Positions 17,475 through 27,971 of a stretch of DNA of 64,000 nt are shown here, one piece after another (within the stretch, counting starts at the first letter, position 1; each line of letters opens with the position of its first letter). The stretch spans positions 86,988 to 150,987 of the forward strand of contig CANQAR010000002.1 of the NCBI GenBank assembly GCA_947588845.1, in the 5' to 3' direction. The DNA is from an uncultured Lachnospiraceae bacterium (GTDB taxonomy: Bacteria; Bacillota; Clostridia; Lachnospirales; Lachnospiraceae). The position numbers and the translations under genes are program-made. The notes below the pieces were generated by a model. It saw only the letters and a program-made list of their open reading frames with translations. It was not told the origin of the DNA and did no database searches.

Positions 17475-18371
17475 CTACAAAAACATTTTGACCGGAACAA
17501 AGGCAGAGCGTCCGCTGCTCCATCGATAAACAGCCAGAAAACTCCCGTCTGTTCCATAGACACGAAACTGATCTCCATCTTCGGCTTCCCCTTTTTCTCT
17601 GCAAAGCTGCCGGGCAATCTGATTTCCGTTCCTTACGAGCCGCTCGCCGTCTGCTGTCAGAGTCAGCTGCGGCAGTTCGCCAAATACTCTGTCAATCGGA
17701 ACCAGAAGTTCCGAAAGCCGGCCGGCCCGGCACATCTCTTCCACCCCGGCAAGCTTCACACTGTTTTCCAGAACAAACGCTCCTGATGCGGTCCGAAGAA
17801 GCGAATCCATACATCCTCCGCATCCCAGGGCCTGACCAATATCCTGGCAGAGGGTCCTGATGTAGGTTCCTTTGGAACATCTGACCGTCATCGTGACAAG
17901 AGGCAGACGGATTTCTTCTATATGAATAGAAAAAATCTCAACCGGGCGGCGCTCGCGTTCCACTTCGATTCCCTGTCTTGCAAGCTCATAAAGCCGTTTT
18001 CCTTCCACCCGGACTGCCGAGTACATCGGCGGAAGCTGCATCTGTTTTCCGACAAATTTTTTTACGCAGACCCTCACTTCCTGTTCCGTACAGGAAACCG
18101 CCTGCTCCATAAGAACTGTCCCTGTCATATCCTGCGTGTCTGTAGTCACGCCAAGCCGCATGACAGCCCTGTACTCTTTCTGATCCCCGGTCAGCATGCC
18201 GCAGACTTTTGTCGCCCTTCCCAGGCAGACCGGAAGCACGCCCTGTGCCTGCGGGTCAAGCGTTCCCGTATGTCCGATTTTCTTCTGCTTCAGAATTCCC
18301 CTGAGCTTCGCCACAACATCATGCGAGGTGTATCCGCTTTCTTTATATATGTTCAAAATACCGTCGATCAC
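17475..18371 (-). CDS. truB: tRNA pseudouridine-55 synthase
   Basis: 298 residues. TruB makes pseudouridine 55 in the T-loop of tRNAs. The catalytic motif HTGTLDPQAQGVLPVCLG places the active aspartate at residue 39; YSAVRVEGKRLYELAR and CSKGTYIRTLCQDIG follow as expected. It starts with GTG at 18371 whose GTGA overlaps the nrnA stop codon, indicating coupled translation. Part of the rimP-to-ribF translation operon. Confidence 0.96.
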   Translation of the reverse strand: MIDGILNIYKESGYTSHDVVAKLRGILKQKKIGHTGTLDPQAQGVLPVCLGRATKVCGMLTGDQKEYRAVMRLGVTTDTQDMTGTVLMEQAVSCTEQEVRVCVKKFVGKQMQLPPMYSAVRVEGKRLYELARQGIEVERERRPVEIFSIHIEEIRLPLVTMTVRCSKGTYIRTLCQDIGQALGCGGCMDSLLRTASGAFVLENSVKLAGVEEMCRAGRLSELLVPIDRVFGELPQLTLTADGERLVRNGNQIARQLCREKGEAEDGDQFRVYGTDGSFLAVYRWSSGRSAFVPVKMFL

Positions 18372-19342
18372 GCGTGCTTCTCCTCTTTCGCGTTCAGAAT
18401 CTGTTCCTCCATATGATGCGCGATGGTATCCACCGCGTCGCAGATTTCTCCGTACACGCTGCAGCCCGCAGCCCGCACGTGACCTCCTCCTCCGAGCGCT
18501 TTCGCGATCACACTGCAGTCCACAATATCTCTTGACCGCATACTGACTTTATATTCATCCGGCGCCGTCTCATACATAAAAATCGACGCCTCCGTTCCCG
18601 TCGTTCCCATCAGAGTCTCCACGATGCCTTCCATGTCATTGGAAACGGCGCCGTAAAGTTCCATCTCCTTCATCCTCATATAACTGAAAATGATTTTCCC
18701 GTTCAAAAGCAGAACGCTCCGTGAAAGCGCACGCCCCAGAAGCTGATTCTGCACATAGGTCTTGTCATAGAACGACTCATTGATGATCCTTGTGCTGTCA
18801 ATTCCCCGGCGCATCAGCTTCGCGGCCATCTCCATCGTCTCCGGAGCCGTGCAGGAGTGACGGAACACTCCTGTATCATGCACAATTCCAAGATACAGCG
18901 CTTCCGCCGCCGCCACAGAAATCCGCTCTTCATCAAGCAGGCCGCAGATAATCTCCGAGGTGGAGCTTGCATCCGGCAGGATCACATTGGCATCCGCATA
19001 TCCCGGATTGCTGACATGGTGATCAATGCAGATCGTCCTGTCAGCGCTGTCAAAATATTTTCTGGCTTTTCCGAGGCGCGACGCGTCTGCACAGTCGAGC
19101 GCAAAAAACACCTCATATTTCTCATCCGATGAAAAGTCTGTGCGGACCTCGTCCGCCCCCCGCAGAAGATGATACTGCGGAGGAACGTCTTCCATATATA
19201 CCGTAACCGCAAGCCCGGGCACGTTCTCCCTGAGATAATGGCAAAGCCCGATGCATGCGCCGATTGCATCCCCATCCGGCCTGAGATGGCCGGCCATCGC
19301 AACCTTTGAGACACCTTCCAGTTCAGTCAGCAGATTCATCAT
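18368..19342 (-). CDS. nrnA: DHH family phosphoesterase (NrnA-like oligoribonuclease)
   Basis: 324 residues. Nano-RNase/pAp phosphatase that degrades 2-5-nt RNAs. DHH-domain metal motifs: GHLRPDGDAIGA near residue 18, DCADASR near 80, CIDHHVSNPGYAD near 105. The C-terminal DHHA1 domain ends with ALGGGGHVRAAGC. ATG 19342 lies behind GGAAGGAA. Sits between rbfA and truB, the standard Clostridia order. Confidence 0.93.
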   Translation of the reverse strand: MMNLLTELEGVSKVAMAGHLRPDGDAIGACIGLCHYLRENVPGLAVTVYMEDVPPQYHLLRGADEVRTDFSSDEKYEVFFALDCADASRLGKARKYFDSADRTICIDHHVSNPGYADANVILPDASSTSEIICGLLDEERISVAAAEALYLGIVHDTGVFRHSCTAPETMEMAAKLMRRGIDSTRIINESFYDKTYVQNQLLGRALSRSVLLLNGKIIFSYMRMKEMELYGAVSNDMEGIVETLMGTTGTEASIFMYETAPDEYKVSMRSRDIVDCSVIAKALGGGGHVRAAGCSVYGEICDAVDTIAHHMEEQILNAKEEKHA

Positions 19343-19718
19343 CCAGTTCCTTCCCTTCTCTGTTCATATCTCTCATGACATCGTCAATCAGCTTTGTCAT
19401 CGATACGCCATAAGCAATTGACTGATCCAGTATGAATTTTATCTCAGGTGTGTTCCTGAGATTAACTCCAGCCGCAAGCTGTCTGCGGATATACCCCTCC
19501 GCGCTCTGAAGTCCGGCCAGCGTATCCCTGGCCTCCTTCTCATCTCCCAGCACGGAAATATATGCTTTGCAGGTCTTAAGATCCGGGGCAACTTCCACGG
19601 ACACCACCGAAGTCATCGGCGCAATCCGCGGATCCTTGACCTCATTGCGGATGATCGAGGAAAGTTCTTTTAGAACTTCCCCGTTAATCCTTGTATTTTT
19701 AATGCTGTTTTTCCTCAT
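19323..19718 (-). CDS. rbfA: Ribosome-binding factor A
   Basis: 131 residues. RbfA binds immature 30S subunits and helps 16S 5'-end processing and cold adaptation. Typical blocks: NGEVLKELSSIIRNEVKDPRI, TSVVSVEVAPDLKTCKAYIS and LRNTPEIKFILDQS. The start at ATG 19718 gives the normal family N-terminus; the open frame upstream of it runs into infB. Overlaps nrnA by 20 bases. Confidence 0.95.
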   Translation of the reverse strand: MRKNSIKNTRINGEVLKELSSIIRNEVKDPRIAPMTSVVSVEVAPDLKTCKAYISVLGDEKEARDTLAGLQSAEGYIRRQLAAGVNLRNTPEIKFILDQSIAYGVSMTKLIDDVMRDMNREGKELDDESAD

Positions 19719-19758
19719 TGCCACCAATTCCTTTATATGATCTTTCCTGATCCCTGTC

Positions 19759-22700
19759 TTATCTTGGAACTTCGACCATCGTGTATGCTTCCACCTTGTC
19801 GCCTTCCATGATGTCGTTGAATTTTTCAAACACAAGACCGCACTCATAGCCTGCCCGGACTTCCTTCACATCATCCTTGAAACGCTTCAGCGAAGCAAGC
19901 GCGCCTTCGTAGATCACCTTGTCGTCTCTCATGATCCTGATCTTGCTGGTTCTCTGGAACACGCCGTCTGTCACATAGCTTCCCGCAATATTGCCGACTC
20001 CGGAAGCCTTGAAGATCTGACGCACTTCAGCATGGCCGATAATCTTCTCTTCAAAGATCGGATCAAGCATTCCTTTCATGGCCGCTTCCACATCCGCGAT
20101 TGCGTCATAGATGACACGATACAGACGCACGTCCACGCCTTCACGCTCCGCGCTTGCCTTCGCCATGGCATCCGGCCGCACATTGAAGCCGATGATAATG
20201 GCGTTGGAAGCCGAGGCCAGGCTTACATCAGACTCATTGATCGCGCCGACTCCGCCGTGAATGATCTTCACCACAACTTCCTCATTCGAAAGTTTCAGAA
20301 GACTCTGTTTTACTGCCTCCACAGAACCCTGAACATCAGCCTTCACGATGATGTCAAGCTCCTTGAGATTTCCTGCCTGAATCTGTGAGAACAGATCGTC
20401 AAGCGACATCCTGGATTTTGTCTCCTCGAGCATGCGTTCCCTGCTCTCGCTGATGAAGGTCTCCGCAAACGTACGGGCCTCCTTGTCATTCTCAAGTGCG
20501 ACGAAAATCTCTCCCGCGTTCGGGACATCGGAAAGTCCGAGAATTTCTACCGGAGTAGACGGTCCCGCCTCTTTCACGCGGCGTCCCTTGTCGTCCATCA
20601 TCGCGCGGACTTTTCCAAAGCATGCGCCGGCCGCAACCGGATCTCCGACATGAAGCGTACCTTTCTGCACCAGAACCGTCGCGACAGGGCCTTTTCCTTT
20701 ATCAAGCTCCGCCTCTATGACAAGTCCTCTCGCCCTGCGGTCCGGATTTGCGCGAAGCTCCGCGACTTCCGCCGTCAGAAGAATCATCTCCAGCAGGTTG
20801 TCGATTCCCTCATGCGTGTGCGCGGATACCGGAACAAACACCGTGTTTCCGCCCCAGTCCTCCGGAATCAGCTCATACTCGGACAGTTCCTGTTTTACAC
20901 GTTCCACATTGGCGCTTGGCTTATCAATCTTGTTGATTGCCACGATAATCTCTGTGCCGGCCGCCTTCGCATGGCTGATTGCCTCAACGGTCTGCGGCAT
21001 CACGCCGTCGTCGGCAGCCACAACCAGAATCGCGATATCTGTAGCGTTCGCGCCACGCATACGCATCGCCGTGAATGCCTCATGACCAGGCGTGTCGAGG
21101 AATGTGATCCTCTCCCCGTTGATCGAGACAACATAAGCTCCGATATGCTGTGTGATTCCTCCGGCTTCCTTATCGATCACATGCGTATTGCGGATCGCGT
21201 CAAGCAGAGAAGTCTTGCCGTGGTCAACATGACCCATGACACAGACAACCGGGGAACGCGGAACCATCTTTGCCTCATCCTCTTCTTCTTCCTTCAGAAG
21301 CTCCGCAAGAACGTCTACCTTTTCTTCCTTCTCACAGATGCAGTTGAATTCCAGCGCGATCTCTTCCGCCTTGTCAAAATCAATCTCCTCATTTACGGTG
21401 ACCATAACGCCCTGGAGGAACAGCTTTTTCACAATCGCGGACGGCTGCACCTTCATGGCTTCTCCGAGTTCTTTGATCGTGAGTTTTTCCGGAATCACGA
21501 TATTGCGGATGGTCTCCTCCGGTTTCTCCGCCGGCTTCACAACAGGTTTCGCCGGTCTGGAACCCTTCTGGCTTCCTTTTCCCTGACTGTTCTTCTGTCC
21601 GGCTCTGCCTGTTCTCTCAAGTCTGTCAAGCTTTTCTCCCTTGTCATTGCGGTTGCGGTCACCGCGTTCCGTGCGCTTCCTGCTTTCTTTCTCAAGCGGT
21701 TTGCTCTCAACCGGAGGCTTCGGAATACCCATGGATCCACGTCCGCCCTGGCTTCTGCCTCCCTGGCCGCTGCGTCCGCCATCCTGACTTCTGCCCCCCT
21801 GGCCGCCGCGTCCGCCATCCTGGAATCTGCCTCCCTGACCGCCGCGTCCGCCGTCCTGGCTTCTGCCTCCCTGGCCGCCGCGTCCGCCATCCTGGAATCT
21901 GCCTCCCTGGCCGCCGCGTCCGCCGTCCTGGCTCCTGTTTCCCTGGCCGCCGCGCCCGTTATCCTGGAATCTGCTTCCCTGGCCGCGTCCGCCGTCCTGA
22001 CTTCTGCCTCCCTGGCCGCCGCGTCCGCCGTCCTGGCTTCTGCTTCCCTGGCCACGTCCGCCGTCCTGGCTCCTGCTTCCCTGACCGCCGCGTCCGCCGT
22101 CCTGACTCCTGCTTCCCTGGCCGCGTCCGCCGTCCTGGCTTCTGCTTCCCTGGCCGCGCGGCGCCGAAGATGAGAGATTTCTGCCCTCAGACGACTGACT
22201 CTTTCCTCCGCCGGACTGCTGTGCTCTGGCCGCTGTCAAAGAAGGAGCTGCTGCTTTCTCCGCCGTCTGGGACTGTACCTGCACTTTCCCTTCCGCCGGT
22301 TTTGGCTGCTTCAATGCCTCCTGCCTCGGCTGCTTCTGCGCCGCTGCAGCGGAAGATCCCTGCTCCTTCGCATCCGGCAAATCCTTTCTGACCTGTCCGG
22401 TCTGCGGCGCTGTCAGAACCTTCCCTGTTTCCGCCTGCATGGCCGTCTCAGCCGGCTGTTTCACATTCTGAGCTTTTACCGTTTCCGGCTGTTTTATACC
22501 TTGTGTCCGGGCATCCTGTGCTTTTGCGCCCGCTGCCTTTGCCGCCTCCTGCGGATCACGCGCCTTCACGGAAGCTCCGCCCTGCGTCCTCGCAGCAGGA
22601 TTTGCAGGCTTCGCACCGCCCGGTCTCGTTCCAGGCTGCCCCGGTTTTCCCTGCTGTCTCGGTCTTCCGCTTCCCGGTACCCAGCCGGTTTTGCTGTTTT

Positions 22701-22953
22701 CCTTGCGGATCACCTTAAAAACATTTTTCTTTTTCGGCTTCGCTTCTCCTTCTGCCTCCGGCTTTTTTCCGGTCTGCTCGCCGCGCGCGGCGGTTTCCGG
22801 TTTCTTCGATGCATCCATATCCGTTTTCTGCTGCATCCGTTCCTCCTCCTTTTTATCTCCTGCCATTCTGTCATCAGGCTGCCGCCTGACCTGTTCCGCT
22901 TCCTTCTCTTCTTTTCCCCGTCTGCCGGTCAACTCATGAACCCTGTCACTCAT
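19759..22953 (-). CDS. infB: Translation initiation factor IF-2 with long Gly/Arg repeat region
   Basis: About 1064 residues, longer than most IF-2. The C-terminal ~560 residues are standard: IF2_N ([13 protein letters not shown]), G1 [15 protein letters not shown]3 [12 protein letters not shown]4 NKID, then domains II-IV. The N-terminus is Lys/Ala/Gln/Pro-rich, and residues ~250-415 carry roughly sixteen tandem units of the type [13 protein letters not shown] prefer ATG 22953 over the in-frame GTG at 22962 because GGAGG is 11 bases from the ATG but only two from the GTG. Overlaps ylxQ. Confidence 0.96.
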   Translation of the reverse strand: MSDRVHELTGRRGKEEKEAEQVRRQPDDRMAGDKKEEERMQQKTDMDASKKPETAARGEQTGKKPEAEGEAKPKKKNVFKVIRKENSKTGWVPGSGRPRQQGKPGQPGTRPGGAKPANPAARTQGGASVKARDPQEAAKAAGAKAQDARTQGIKQPETVKAQNVKQPAETAMQAETGKVLTAPQTGQVRKDLPDAKEQGSSAAAAQKQPRQEALKQPKPAEGKVQVQSQTAEKAAAPSLTAARAQQSGGGKSQSSEGRNLSSSAPRGQGSRSQDGGRGQGSRSQDGGRGGQGSRSQDGGRGQGSRSQDGGRGGQGGRSQDGGRGQGSRFQDNGRGGQGNRSQDGGRGGQGGRFQDGGRGGQGGRSQDGGRGGQGGRFQDGGRGGQGGRSQDGGRSGQGGRSQGGRGSMGIPKPPVESKPLEKESRKRTERGDRNRNDKGEKLDRLERTGRAGQKNSQGKGSQKGSRPAKPVVKPAEKPEETIRNIVIPEKLTIKELGEAMKVQPSAIVKKLFLQGVMVTVNEEIDFDKAEEIALEFNCICEKEEKVDVLAELLKEEEEDEAKMVPRSPVVCVMGHVDHGKTSLLDAIRNTHVIDKEAGGITQHIGAYVVSINGERITFLDTPGHEAFTAMRMRGANATDIAILVVAADDGVMPQTVEAISHAKAAGTEIIVAINKIDKPSANVERVKQELSEYELIPEDWGGNTVFVPVSAHTHEGIDNLLEMILLTAEVAELRANPDRRARGLVIEAELDKGKGPVATVLVQKGTLHVGDPVAAGACFGKVRAMMDDKGRRVKEAGPSTPVEILGLSDVPNAGEIFVALENDKEARTFAETFISESRERMLEETKSRMSLDDLFSQIQAGNLKELDIIVKADVQGSVEAVKQSLLKLSNEEVVVKIIHGGVGAINESDVSLASASNAIIIGFNVRPDAMAKASAEREGVDVRLYRVIYDAIADVEAAMKGMLDPIFEEKIIGHAEVRQIFKASGVGNIAGSYVTDGVFQRTSKIRIMRDDKVIYEGALASLKRFKDDVKEVRAGYECGLVFEKFNDIMEGDKVEAYTMVEVPR

Positions 22954-23290
22954 TCTCCCCACAACCTCCGTTCTGCGCGCTTTCGAGCCGTTTTTCTACC
23001 GATGCCGCAAGTCCATGATCCAGAATTGCAAGAGACGCGCGGAATTCATATCCGATCGCATGCCCAAGCTCTTCCTTTCCGCCATAGACATGGAAAGGTA
23101 CTTCGTAAAAGGTACACATGTTGCGAAACTTTTTCTTCGTATTTTCTGAAGCCTCCGCTGAGACAATCACAACACAGGCCTCCTTCTTTTTGACCGCCTG
23201 TTCTGTCTGAAACTCTCCCGACGCGACTTTCCCGGCCTTTTTGGCGAGGCTTATCAGGGATAACACGTTATCTCTTCTCAATCGATTCAA
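22946..23290 (-). CDS. ylxQ: L7Ae-family RNA-binding protein YlxQ
   Basis: 114 residues with the L7Ae/L30e/Gadd45 fold: [32 protein letters not shown] and [17 protein letters not shown]. Such proteins bind kink-turn RNA. Conserved between rnpM and infB in Firmicutes. The start appears to be TTG at 23290 or a second TTG three codons later; GGGAG lies just upstream. It overlaps rnpM by 23 bases and infB by a few bases. Confidence 0.92.
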   Translation of the reverse strand: MNRLRRDNVLSLISLAKKAGKVASGEFQTEQAVKKKEACVVIVSAEASENTKKKFRNMCTFYEVPFHVYGGKEELGHAIGYEFRASLAILDHGLAASVEKRLESAQNGGCGENE

Positions 23291-23546
23291 TCTCCCTCTT
23301 CAGGCTTTCATACGTCTCTTCAGGAACCTTTTCCTTCAAAGAACGTTCCAGCCCCCTGTTTTTGACTGCTTTGTTAAAACAATCCATGGAAGGACACAGA
23401 TATGCGCCGCGCCCGTTCTTTCTGCCGGTGGCGTCAAGGATGATTCCGTCCTGTGCCGTCCGCAATATCCGGATCATTTCCTTCTTGCTTTTCATTTCCT
23501 GACATCCCGTACACTTTCTGAGCGGGATTTTCTTCATCTGGGCCAT
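23268..23546 (-). CDS. rnpM: RNase P modulator RnpM (YlxR, DUF448)
   Basis: 92 residues. YlxR/RnpM is a small RNA-binding protein that interacts with RNase P RNA in Bacillus. The family signature is complete: RKCTGCQEMKSKKEMIRI at residues ~8-25, then GRKNGRGAYLCPSMDCFNKA. ATG 23546 has AGGAG upstream. Next after nusA. Confidence 0.94.
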   Translation of the reverse strand: MAQMKKIPLRKCTGCQEMKSKKEMIRILRTAQDGIILDATGRKNGRGAYLCPSMDCFNKAVKNRGLERSLKEKVPEETYESLKREIESIEKR

Positions 23547-23561
23547 GTAAAACTCCTGACT

Positions 23562-24875
23562 TTATTCCTGAATTTCCGGATCTTCCGGATCATCGTATGT
23601 TTCTTCTTTCTCATCGAGTTCCGAAACCTCATAAATTTCCTGATCATAATCGCCGGCCTGGTCCTCATAAGCATCCCCAGCGCCGTCGTCATGAGAATCA
23701 TCAGCTTTATCGGAATATTCCTCTTCTTCGTAATATTCGTTCTCATAATATCCGTCTTCATCGTAGCTGCCGTCGTCTTCATAATACCCGTCTTCATCGT
23801 AGTACTCGTCGTCTTCATCCATCAGATCGCCCGATTCTCTTGCCTGTGTCTCACTCTTGATGTCAATCTTGAAGCCGGTCAGTCTGGCCGCCAGCCTTGC
23901 ATTCTGCCCCTCCTTGCCAATGGCCAGAGAGAGCTGAAGATCCGGAACCACAACGGTCGCCGTCTTGTCATCGGCATCCGCACTGACATAGATGACCTCC
24001 GCCGGGCTGAGCGCATTCTCAATCAGCAGCGCCGGATTTTCATCCCAGTTGATGATATCGATCTTCTCGCCGTTAAGCTCGTCAACCACCGCGTTGACAC
24101 GGGAACCTCCGATACCGACGCACGCGCCGACCGGATCGACATCCGGATTGTTCGACCAGACCGCAATCTTTGTTCTGCTTCCTGGTTCTCTTGCGATGCT
24201 CTTGATCTCCACAATCCCGTCGTGAACCTCGCTGACCTGGGCCTCAAACAGCCGCTTCACAAGCTCCGGATGCGTTCTTGACACCAGAATCTTCGGCCCC
24301 TTCGGCGTATCCTTCACCTCAAGCACATACACCTTAATACGCTGGTTCAGCCGGTAGCTTTCCCCTCTGATCATCTCTTCATTGTTGAGAATCGCATCGA
24401 CCTTGCCAAGATTGATGCTGATATTCCGATTGTTGAACCGCTGTACGATACCTGTCACAATATCGCGCTCTTTCTCATAATATTCATTATACAGGACCTT
24501 GCGTTCTTCTTCCCTTATTTTCTGAAGGATAACATTCTTGGCATTCTGCGTGGCAATTCTGCCAAACTCTCTGGATTTAATTTCAACACGCACAGTATCG
24601 CCAAGTTCATACCTGCTGTCTTTCAGTTTCGCGTTTGTCAGGCTGATCTCAGACAATTCATCCTCTACCTGTTCAACCACTGTCTTCTCCGCGTATACTT
24701 CGAATTCACATGTCTCAGGATCAATATTCACAACAACATTCGACGCCTCGGTTTTTCCGTAATGGTTCTTGCAGGCCTGCAGCAGCGACTGTCTGATCGC
24801 CTCGAGCAGTGTCCCCTTACTGATGTTCTTTTCTCTTTCCAGAATCGTCAGTGCATCAAACAACTCGTTATTCAT
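23562..24875 (-). CDS. nusA: Transcription termination/antitermination factor NusA
   Basis: About 437 residues. NusA binds RNA polymerase and nascent RNA to tune pausing and termination. N-terminal domain [21 protein letters not shown]1 domain near residues 130-200 ([18 protein letters not shown]); two KH domains (IGVGGSR-type: [17 protein letters not shown], and [15 protein letters not shown]). The last ~75 residues form a Tyr/Asp/Glu-rich tail beyond the usual end. ATG 24875 follows AGGAGG by eight bases; the rimP stop overlaps its upstream region. Confidence 0.96.
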   Translation of the reverse strand: MNNELFDALTILEREKNISKGTLLEAIRQSLLQACKNHYGKTEASNVVVNIDPETCEFEVYAEKTVVEQVEDELSEISLTNAKLKDSRYELGDTVRVEIKSREFGRIATQNAKNVILQKIREEERKVLYNEYYEKERDIVTGIVQRFNNRNISINLGKVDAILNNEEMIRGESYRLNQRIKVYVLEVKDTPKGPKILVSRTHPELVKRLFEAQVSEVHDGIVEIKSIAREPGSRTKIAVWSNNPDVDPVGACVGIGGSRVNAVVDELNGEKIDIINWDENPALLIENALSPAEVIYVSADADDKTATVVVPDLQLSLAIGKEGQNARLAARLTGFKIDIKSETQARESGDLMDEDDEYYDEDGYYEDDGSYDEDGYYENEYYEEEEYSDKADDSHDDGAGDAYEDQAGDYDQEIYEVSELDEKEETYDDPEDPEIQE

Positions 24876-24888
24876 GATTGTATCCTCC

Positions 24889-25359
24889 TCACTGGAAATC
24901 AAATGCCAGCCTGATCAGCGCTATCTGCGAACGTTCAAACTCCATTTGCTCCTGTTCTTCCATCTCTATAATGATTTTTTCCTTATCATACGCTTTCAGT
25001 ATTCCGGTAAATTCCTTCTGGTGATGGATCGGCCGAAAAGTCCGTATCTCCACCTCTTCGCCGATGCTTCTCTCAAAATCCTTGTCCTTCTTCAGAGGTC
25101 TTCCAAGTCCCGGCGAGCTCACCTCAAGGATGTAAGCTCCGTCAATATAATCTTTTTCATCCAGAAGATCACTGAGCCTGCGGCTGACTTTCTCGCAGTC
25201 GTCCACCGTAATTCCGCCCGGTTTGTCAATGTAAGCCCGCAGATACCAGCTGCTGCCCTCTTTTACATACTCAACATCCACCAGCTCAAATCCATTCTCT
25301 TCGATAATCGGAAGCAGCAGTTCTTCCGTCCTCTGTTCATACATTTCCTTCTTACTCAT
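24889..25359 (-). CDS. rimP: Ribosome maturation factor RimP
   Basis: About 156 residues. RimP helps 30S assembly. Blocks: GFELVDVEYVKEGSSWYLR, IDKPGGITVDDCEKVSRRLSDLLD and YILEVSSPGLGRPL. Start: ATG 25359 (second in-frame ATG), seven bases behind GGAGG; the first ATG at 25365 is too close to that site. First gene of the large translation operon. Confidence 0.95.
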   Translation of the reverse strand: MSKKEMYEQRTEELLLPIIEENGFELVDVEYVKEGSSWYLRAYIDKPGGITVDDCEKVSRRLSDLLDEKDYIDGAYILEVSSPGLGRPLKKDKDFERSIGEEVEIRTFRPIHHQKEFTGILKAYDKEKIIIEMEEQEQMEFERSQIALIRLAFDFQ

Positions 25360-25429
25360 CCACATGCCTCCCGCCTACAGACTTCGCATTTTCCCTGATT
25401 TCTTTTTTTGAATTTCATATGTCATAAAG

Positions 25430-25454
25430 AAAAGTGGACCAACGGTCCACTTTT
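25430..25454 (-). terminator. Terminator/attenuator in the rimP-nusA leader
   Basis: AAAAGTGGACC (25430-25440) and GGTCCACTTTT (25444-25454) make an 11-bp stem with a 3-base loop. In the minus direction it ends in TTTTCTTT, a good intrinsic terminator. It lies between a sigma-A-like promoter (25512-25484) and rimP, so it would act as an attenuator for the operon unless it ends an upstream tRNA transcript. Confidence 0.75.
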
Positions 25455-25483
25455 GCGTTCGTATTACTATTTAATTCTATCAC

Positions 25484-25512
25484 ATCATAACACCATTTTA
25501 TGCCAAATGCAA
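25484..25512 (-). promoter_or_regulatory. Promoter of the rimP-nusA-infB operon
   Basis: On minus, TTGCAT (25512-25507), 17 bases, TATGAT (25489-25484). The predicted start point is near 25477, about 20 bases before the intrinsic hairpin at 25454-25430. Confidence 0.6.
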
Positions 25513-25551
25513 GAAGTTTTCTTTAAAACAAAAAACATACTGCCCGGCTAA

Positions 25552-25622
25552 AGCAGATAACGGGAATCGAACCCGCCTCTCCAGCTTGGGAAGCTGGCGT
25601 TCTACCGATGAACTATATCTGC
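25552..25622 (-). tRNA. tRNA-Gly (anticodon CCC)
   Basis: A complete cloverleaf. Acceptor GCAGATA/TATCTGC, D-arm GTTC/GAAC, anticodon stem CCAGC/GCTGG with loop TTCCCAA (anticodon CCC), T-arm GCGGG-TTCGATT-CCCGT. Discriminator U; the 3' CCA is not encoded. About 71 nt. Confidence 0.95.
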
Positions 25623-25634
25623 GGAACTATGGCT

Positions 25635-25662
25635 ATTCTAACACATAATTCCAAAAAATCAA
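25635..25662 (-). promoter_or_regulatory. Promoter of tRNA-Gly
   Basis: On minus, TTGATT (25662-25657), 16 bases, TAGAAT (25640-25635), ending 12 bases before the tRNA 5' end. Placed between parC stop and the tRNA. Confidence 0.6.
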
Positions 25663-25697
25663 GAGCTATTTTCAAAAAACAAAATCTTTTTTATTTC

Positions 25698-27935
25698 TCA
25701 GCCGCGCGTTTTCGTCCCGCGCGTGTCTCTTGAACCGATCCGCAGCTTATTAATATACACCTTTTTTTCTTTGTACAGCACTTCCGGACTCCTGTCTCCC
25801 TCAAGCCAGTACACCTGTTTTACGCTGTCTTTTGGTCCAAGCTTTATCCCCCGCACCCCGACGGCTCCCTTCTTTTTAAACGGAATCTCCGATACAGGGA
25901 AACGCAGAAAATATCCTTCTTCCGTCGCAAGCACGATGTGTGCGTTCTCCGCGGCGGCGTGAATCTCAAGTACTCTGTCCCCTTCCAGAAGCTTTGTCGC
26001 GGCCGTCGTGCGCTTCGCGACGTCGAACTCCAGCCCCTGCACCTGCTTGAGCATCCCCTGCGCGGTCACAAAAGTCAGCACGGTATCACGGATATCGTTC
26101 AGGGGATACACCGCGGCAAAATTTTCCGCACTGCTGTCGTAATTGCAGAGATTGTCCAGCGGAGTCCCCTTGTCGCGGAATTTTCCGTGCGGCACATCCG
26201 ACACGCGGAGCAGATGCATCTTTCCGTTATCCGTAAACACGCAGACCTTGTCCGTATTCAGGCAGCGCAGCACAAAACGGTTTTCCGAATCCGCCGCCTC
26301 GCGGTTTCTCTCATAGACCTGCTCTTCAACCGTGCGTACGTATCCGAAACGGTCCATCAGGAACACGACCGCCATCTCCTCCATCTTCTTTTCCTCAAGA
26401 ATCACTTCGCCCGCATTTTCAAGCGTCGTTCTTCTCGGGCGGCCAAACGCCTTTTTGTAGGAGTCCAGCTCCTTTATGATGACCTTCGCCATGGAACCGT
26501 AGTTGTTCAGAATATCCGTATAATTCGCAATATTTGCCAGCGTCTCCTCATGCTCTTTCTGCAGCACTTCAATCTCAAGACCGATCAGCTTGTACAGACG
26601 CATATCAAGGATCGCATTCGCCTGCACCTCCGTGAACCTGAGTTTTTCCGCCCGCTTTCTCGACCGCTCGGATTTAAAGCGGATCCCCTCTGTCACGCCG
26701 TTCACGAGACACTCTTTTACCTGTTCGCGGCTCCGGCTGCCGCGCAGAATCTCTATAATCAGGTCGATCACATCACAGGCGCGGATCAGTCCTTCCTGAA
26801 TCTCTTTCTTATGCTCCTCTTTCCCGAGAAGATTCTGGTACTTTCTTGTCGTCACCTCAAACAGGAAATCAATATGATACTCAAGAATCTGCCGCAGACC
26901 AAGCGTCTCCGGGCGGCCGTCCGCCACCGCAAGCATGTTTACTCCGAAAGTATCCTCCAGCCGTGTCTTTTTGTAGAGAAGATTTTTGAGCTGTTCCGTA
27001 TCGGCGCCTTTGCGCAGCTCAAGCACAATCCGGATGCCTTCTTTTGAGGACTGATTCGAAATATCCACGATATCCGTCGTCTTTCTTGCTTCAACCAGCC
27101 CGGCCACGTCATTGAGAAATTTGCCGATATTGGCCCCGATCATCGTGTACGGGATCTCCGTAATCACCAGCCGCTCTCTGCCGCCTTTTATCGTTTCCGT
27201 CTCTACTTTGCCGCGCAGCCGGATCTTCCCCTGACCGGTGCGGTAGATCTCCGCAAGTTCAGACTGATTCACGACAATTCCGCCCGTCGGAAAATCCGGC
27301 CCCTTGATATAAGTCATCAGTTCTTCGAGGGTGATCTGATTGTTTTTGATCATGGCCTTCACGCCGTCAATGACCTCGCCCAGATTATGCGTCGGAATGC
27401 TCGTCACCATGCCGACCGCAATGCCGTCGGCTCCGTTTACAAGCAGATTCGGTATCTTCACAGGCAGTACGAGGGGTTCCTTCTCCGTCTCGTCAAAGTT
27501 CGGGCCAAAATCGACGACATCCTTGTCGAGATCCGCCAGGAACGCCTCCTGCGTGATCCGCTGCAGTCTCGCCTCCGTATAACGCATGGCGGCCGCTCCA
27601 TCGCCCTCAATTGAGCCGAAATTCCCGTGTCCGTCGACAAGCGCAATCCCTTTCTTGAATTCCTGCGCCATCACCACAAGCGCCTCGTAGATGGAACTGT
27701 CCCCGTGCGGATGGTATTTTCCCATGGTATCACCGACGATACGCGCACATTTCCGGTATGGCCTGTCATAGCGGATTCCAAGCTCGTACATGTCGTAAAG
27801 CGTCCTGCGCTGCACCGGCTTCAGTCCGTCTCTCACGTCCGGAAGCGCGCGCGCAATGATAACGCTCATCGCGTAATCAATGTATGATTTCTGCATGATG
27901 TCGGAATACTCGGCGCGGATGATTTGTTCGTCCAT
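25698..27935 (-). CDS. parC: DNA topoisomerase IV subunit A (GyrA/ParC family)
   Basis: 745 residues. Breakage-rejoining subunit of a type IIA topoisomerase, with the catalytic tyrosine in [11 protein letters not shown] near residue 120. The quinolone region reads [15 protein letters not shown], with Glu at the position that is Asp in most GyrA and Glu in ParC. No GyrA box (QRRGGKG type) is seen in the C-terminal domain and the protein is shorter than typical GyrA. I therefore call ParC, but a second-copy gyrase cannot be excluded. Forms the enzyme with parE, 36 bases upstream. Confidence 0.85.
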   Translation of the reverse strand: MDEQIIRAEYSDIMQKSYIDYAMSVIIARALPDVRDGLKPVQRRTLYDMYELGIRYDRPYRKCARIVGDTMGKYHPHGDSSIYEALVVMAQEFKKGIALVDGHGNFGSIEGDGAAAMRYTEARLQRITQEAFLADLDKDVVDFGPNFDETEKEPLVLPVKIPNLLVNGADGIAVGMVTSIPTHNLGEVIDGVKAMIKNNQITLEELMTYIKGPDFPTGGIVVNQSELAEIYRTGQGKIRLRGKVETETIKGGRERLVITEIPYTMIGANIGKFLNDVAGLVEARKTTDIVDISNQSSKEGIRIVLELRKGADTEQLKNLLYKKTRLEDTFGVNMLAVADGRPETLGLRQILEYHIDFLFEVTTRKYQNLLGKEEHKKEIQEGLIRACDVIDLIIEILRGSRSREQVKECLVNGVTEGIRFKSERSRKRAEKLRFTEVQANAILDMRLYKLIGLEIEVLQKEHEETLANIANYTDILNNYGSMAKVIIKELDSYKKAFGRPRRTTLENAGEVILEEKKMEEMAVVFLMDRFGYVRTVEEQVYERNREAADSENRFVLRCLNTDKVCVFTDNGKMHLLRVSDVPHGKFRDKGTPLDNLCNYDSSAENFAAVYPLNDIRDTVLTFVTAQGMLKQVQGLEFDVAKRTTAATKLLEGDRVLEIHAAAENAHIVLATEEGYFLRFPVSEIPFKKKGAVGVRGIKLGPKDSVKQVYWLEGDRSPEVLYKEKKVYINKLRIGSRDTRGTKTRG

Positions 27936-27971
27936 ATAAATCTCCTTTTTTAATCAAAGACCCCGGGGCAT

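Noticed and set aside
20650..22173. Plus-strand 507-codon frame opposite infB
   Set aside because: Shadow of the infB core and its Gly/Arg repeats; infB itself is certain.
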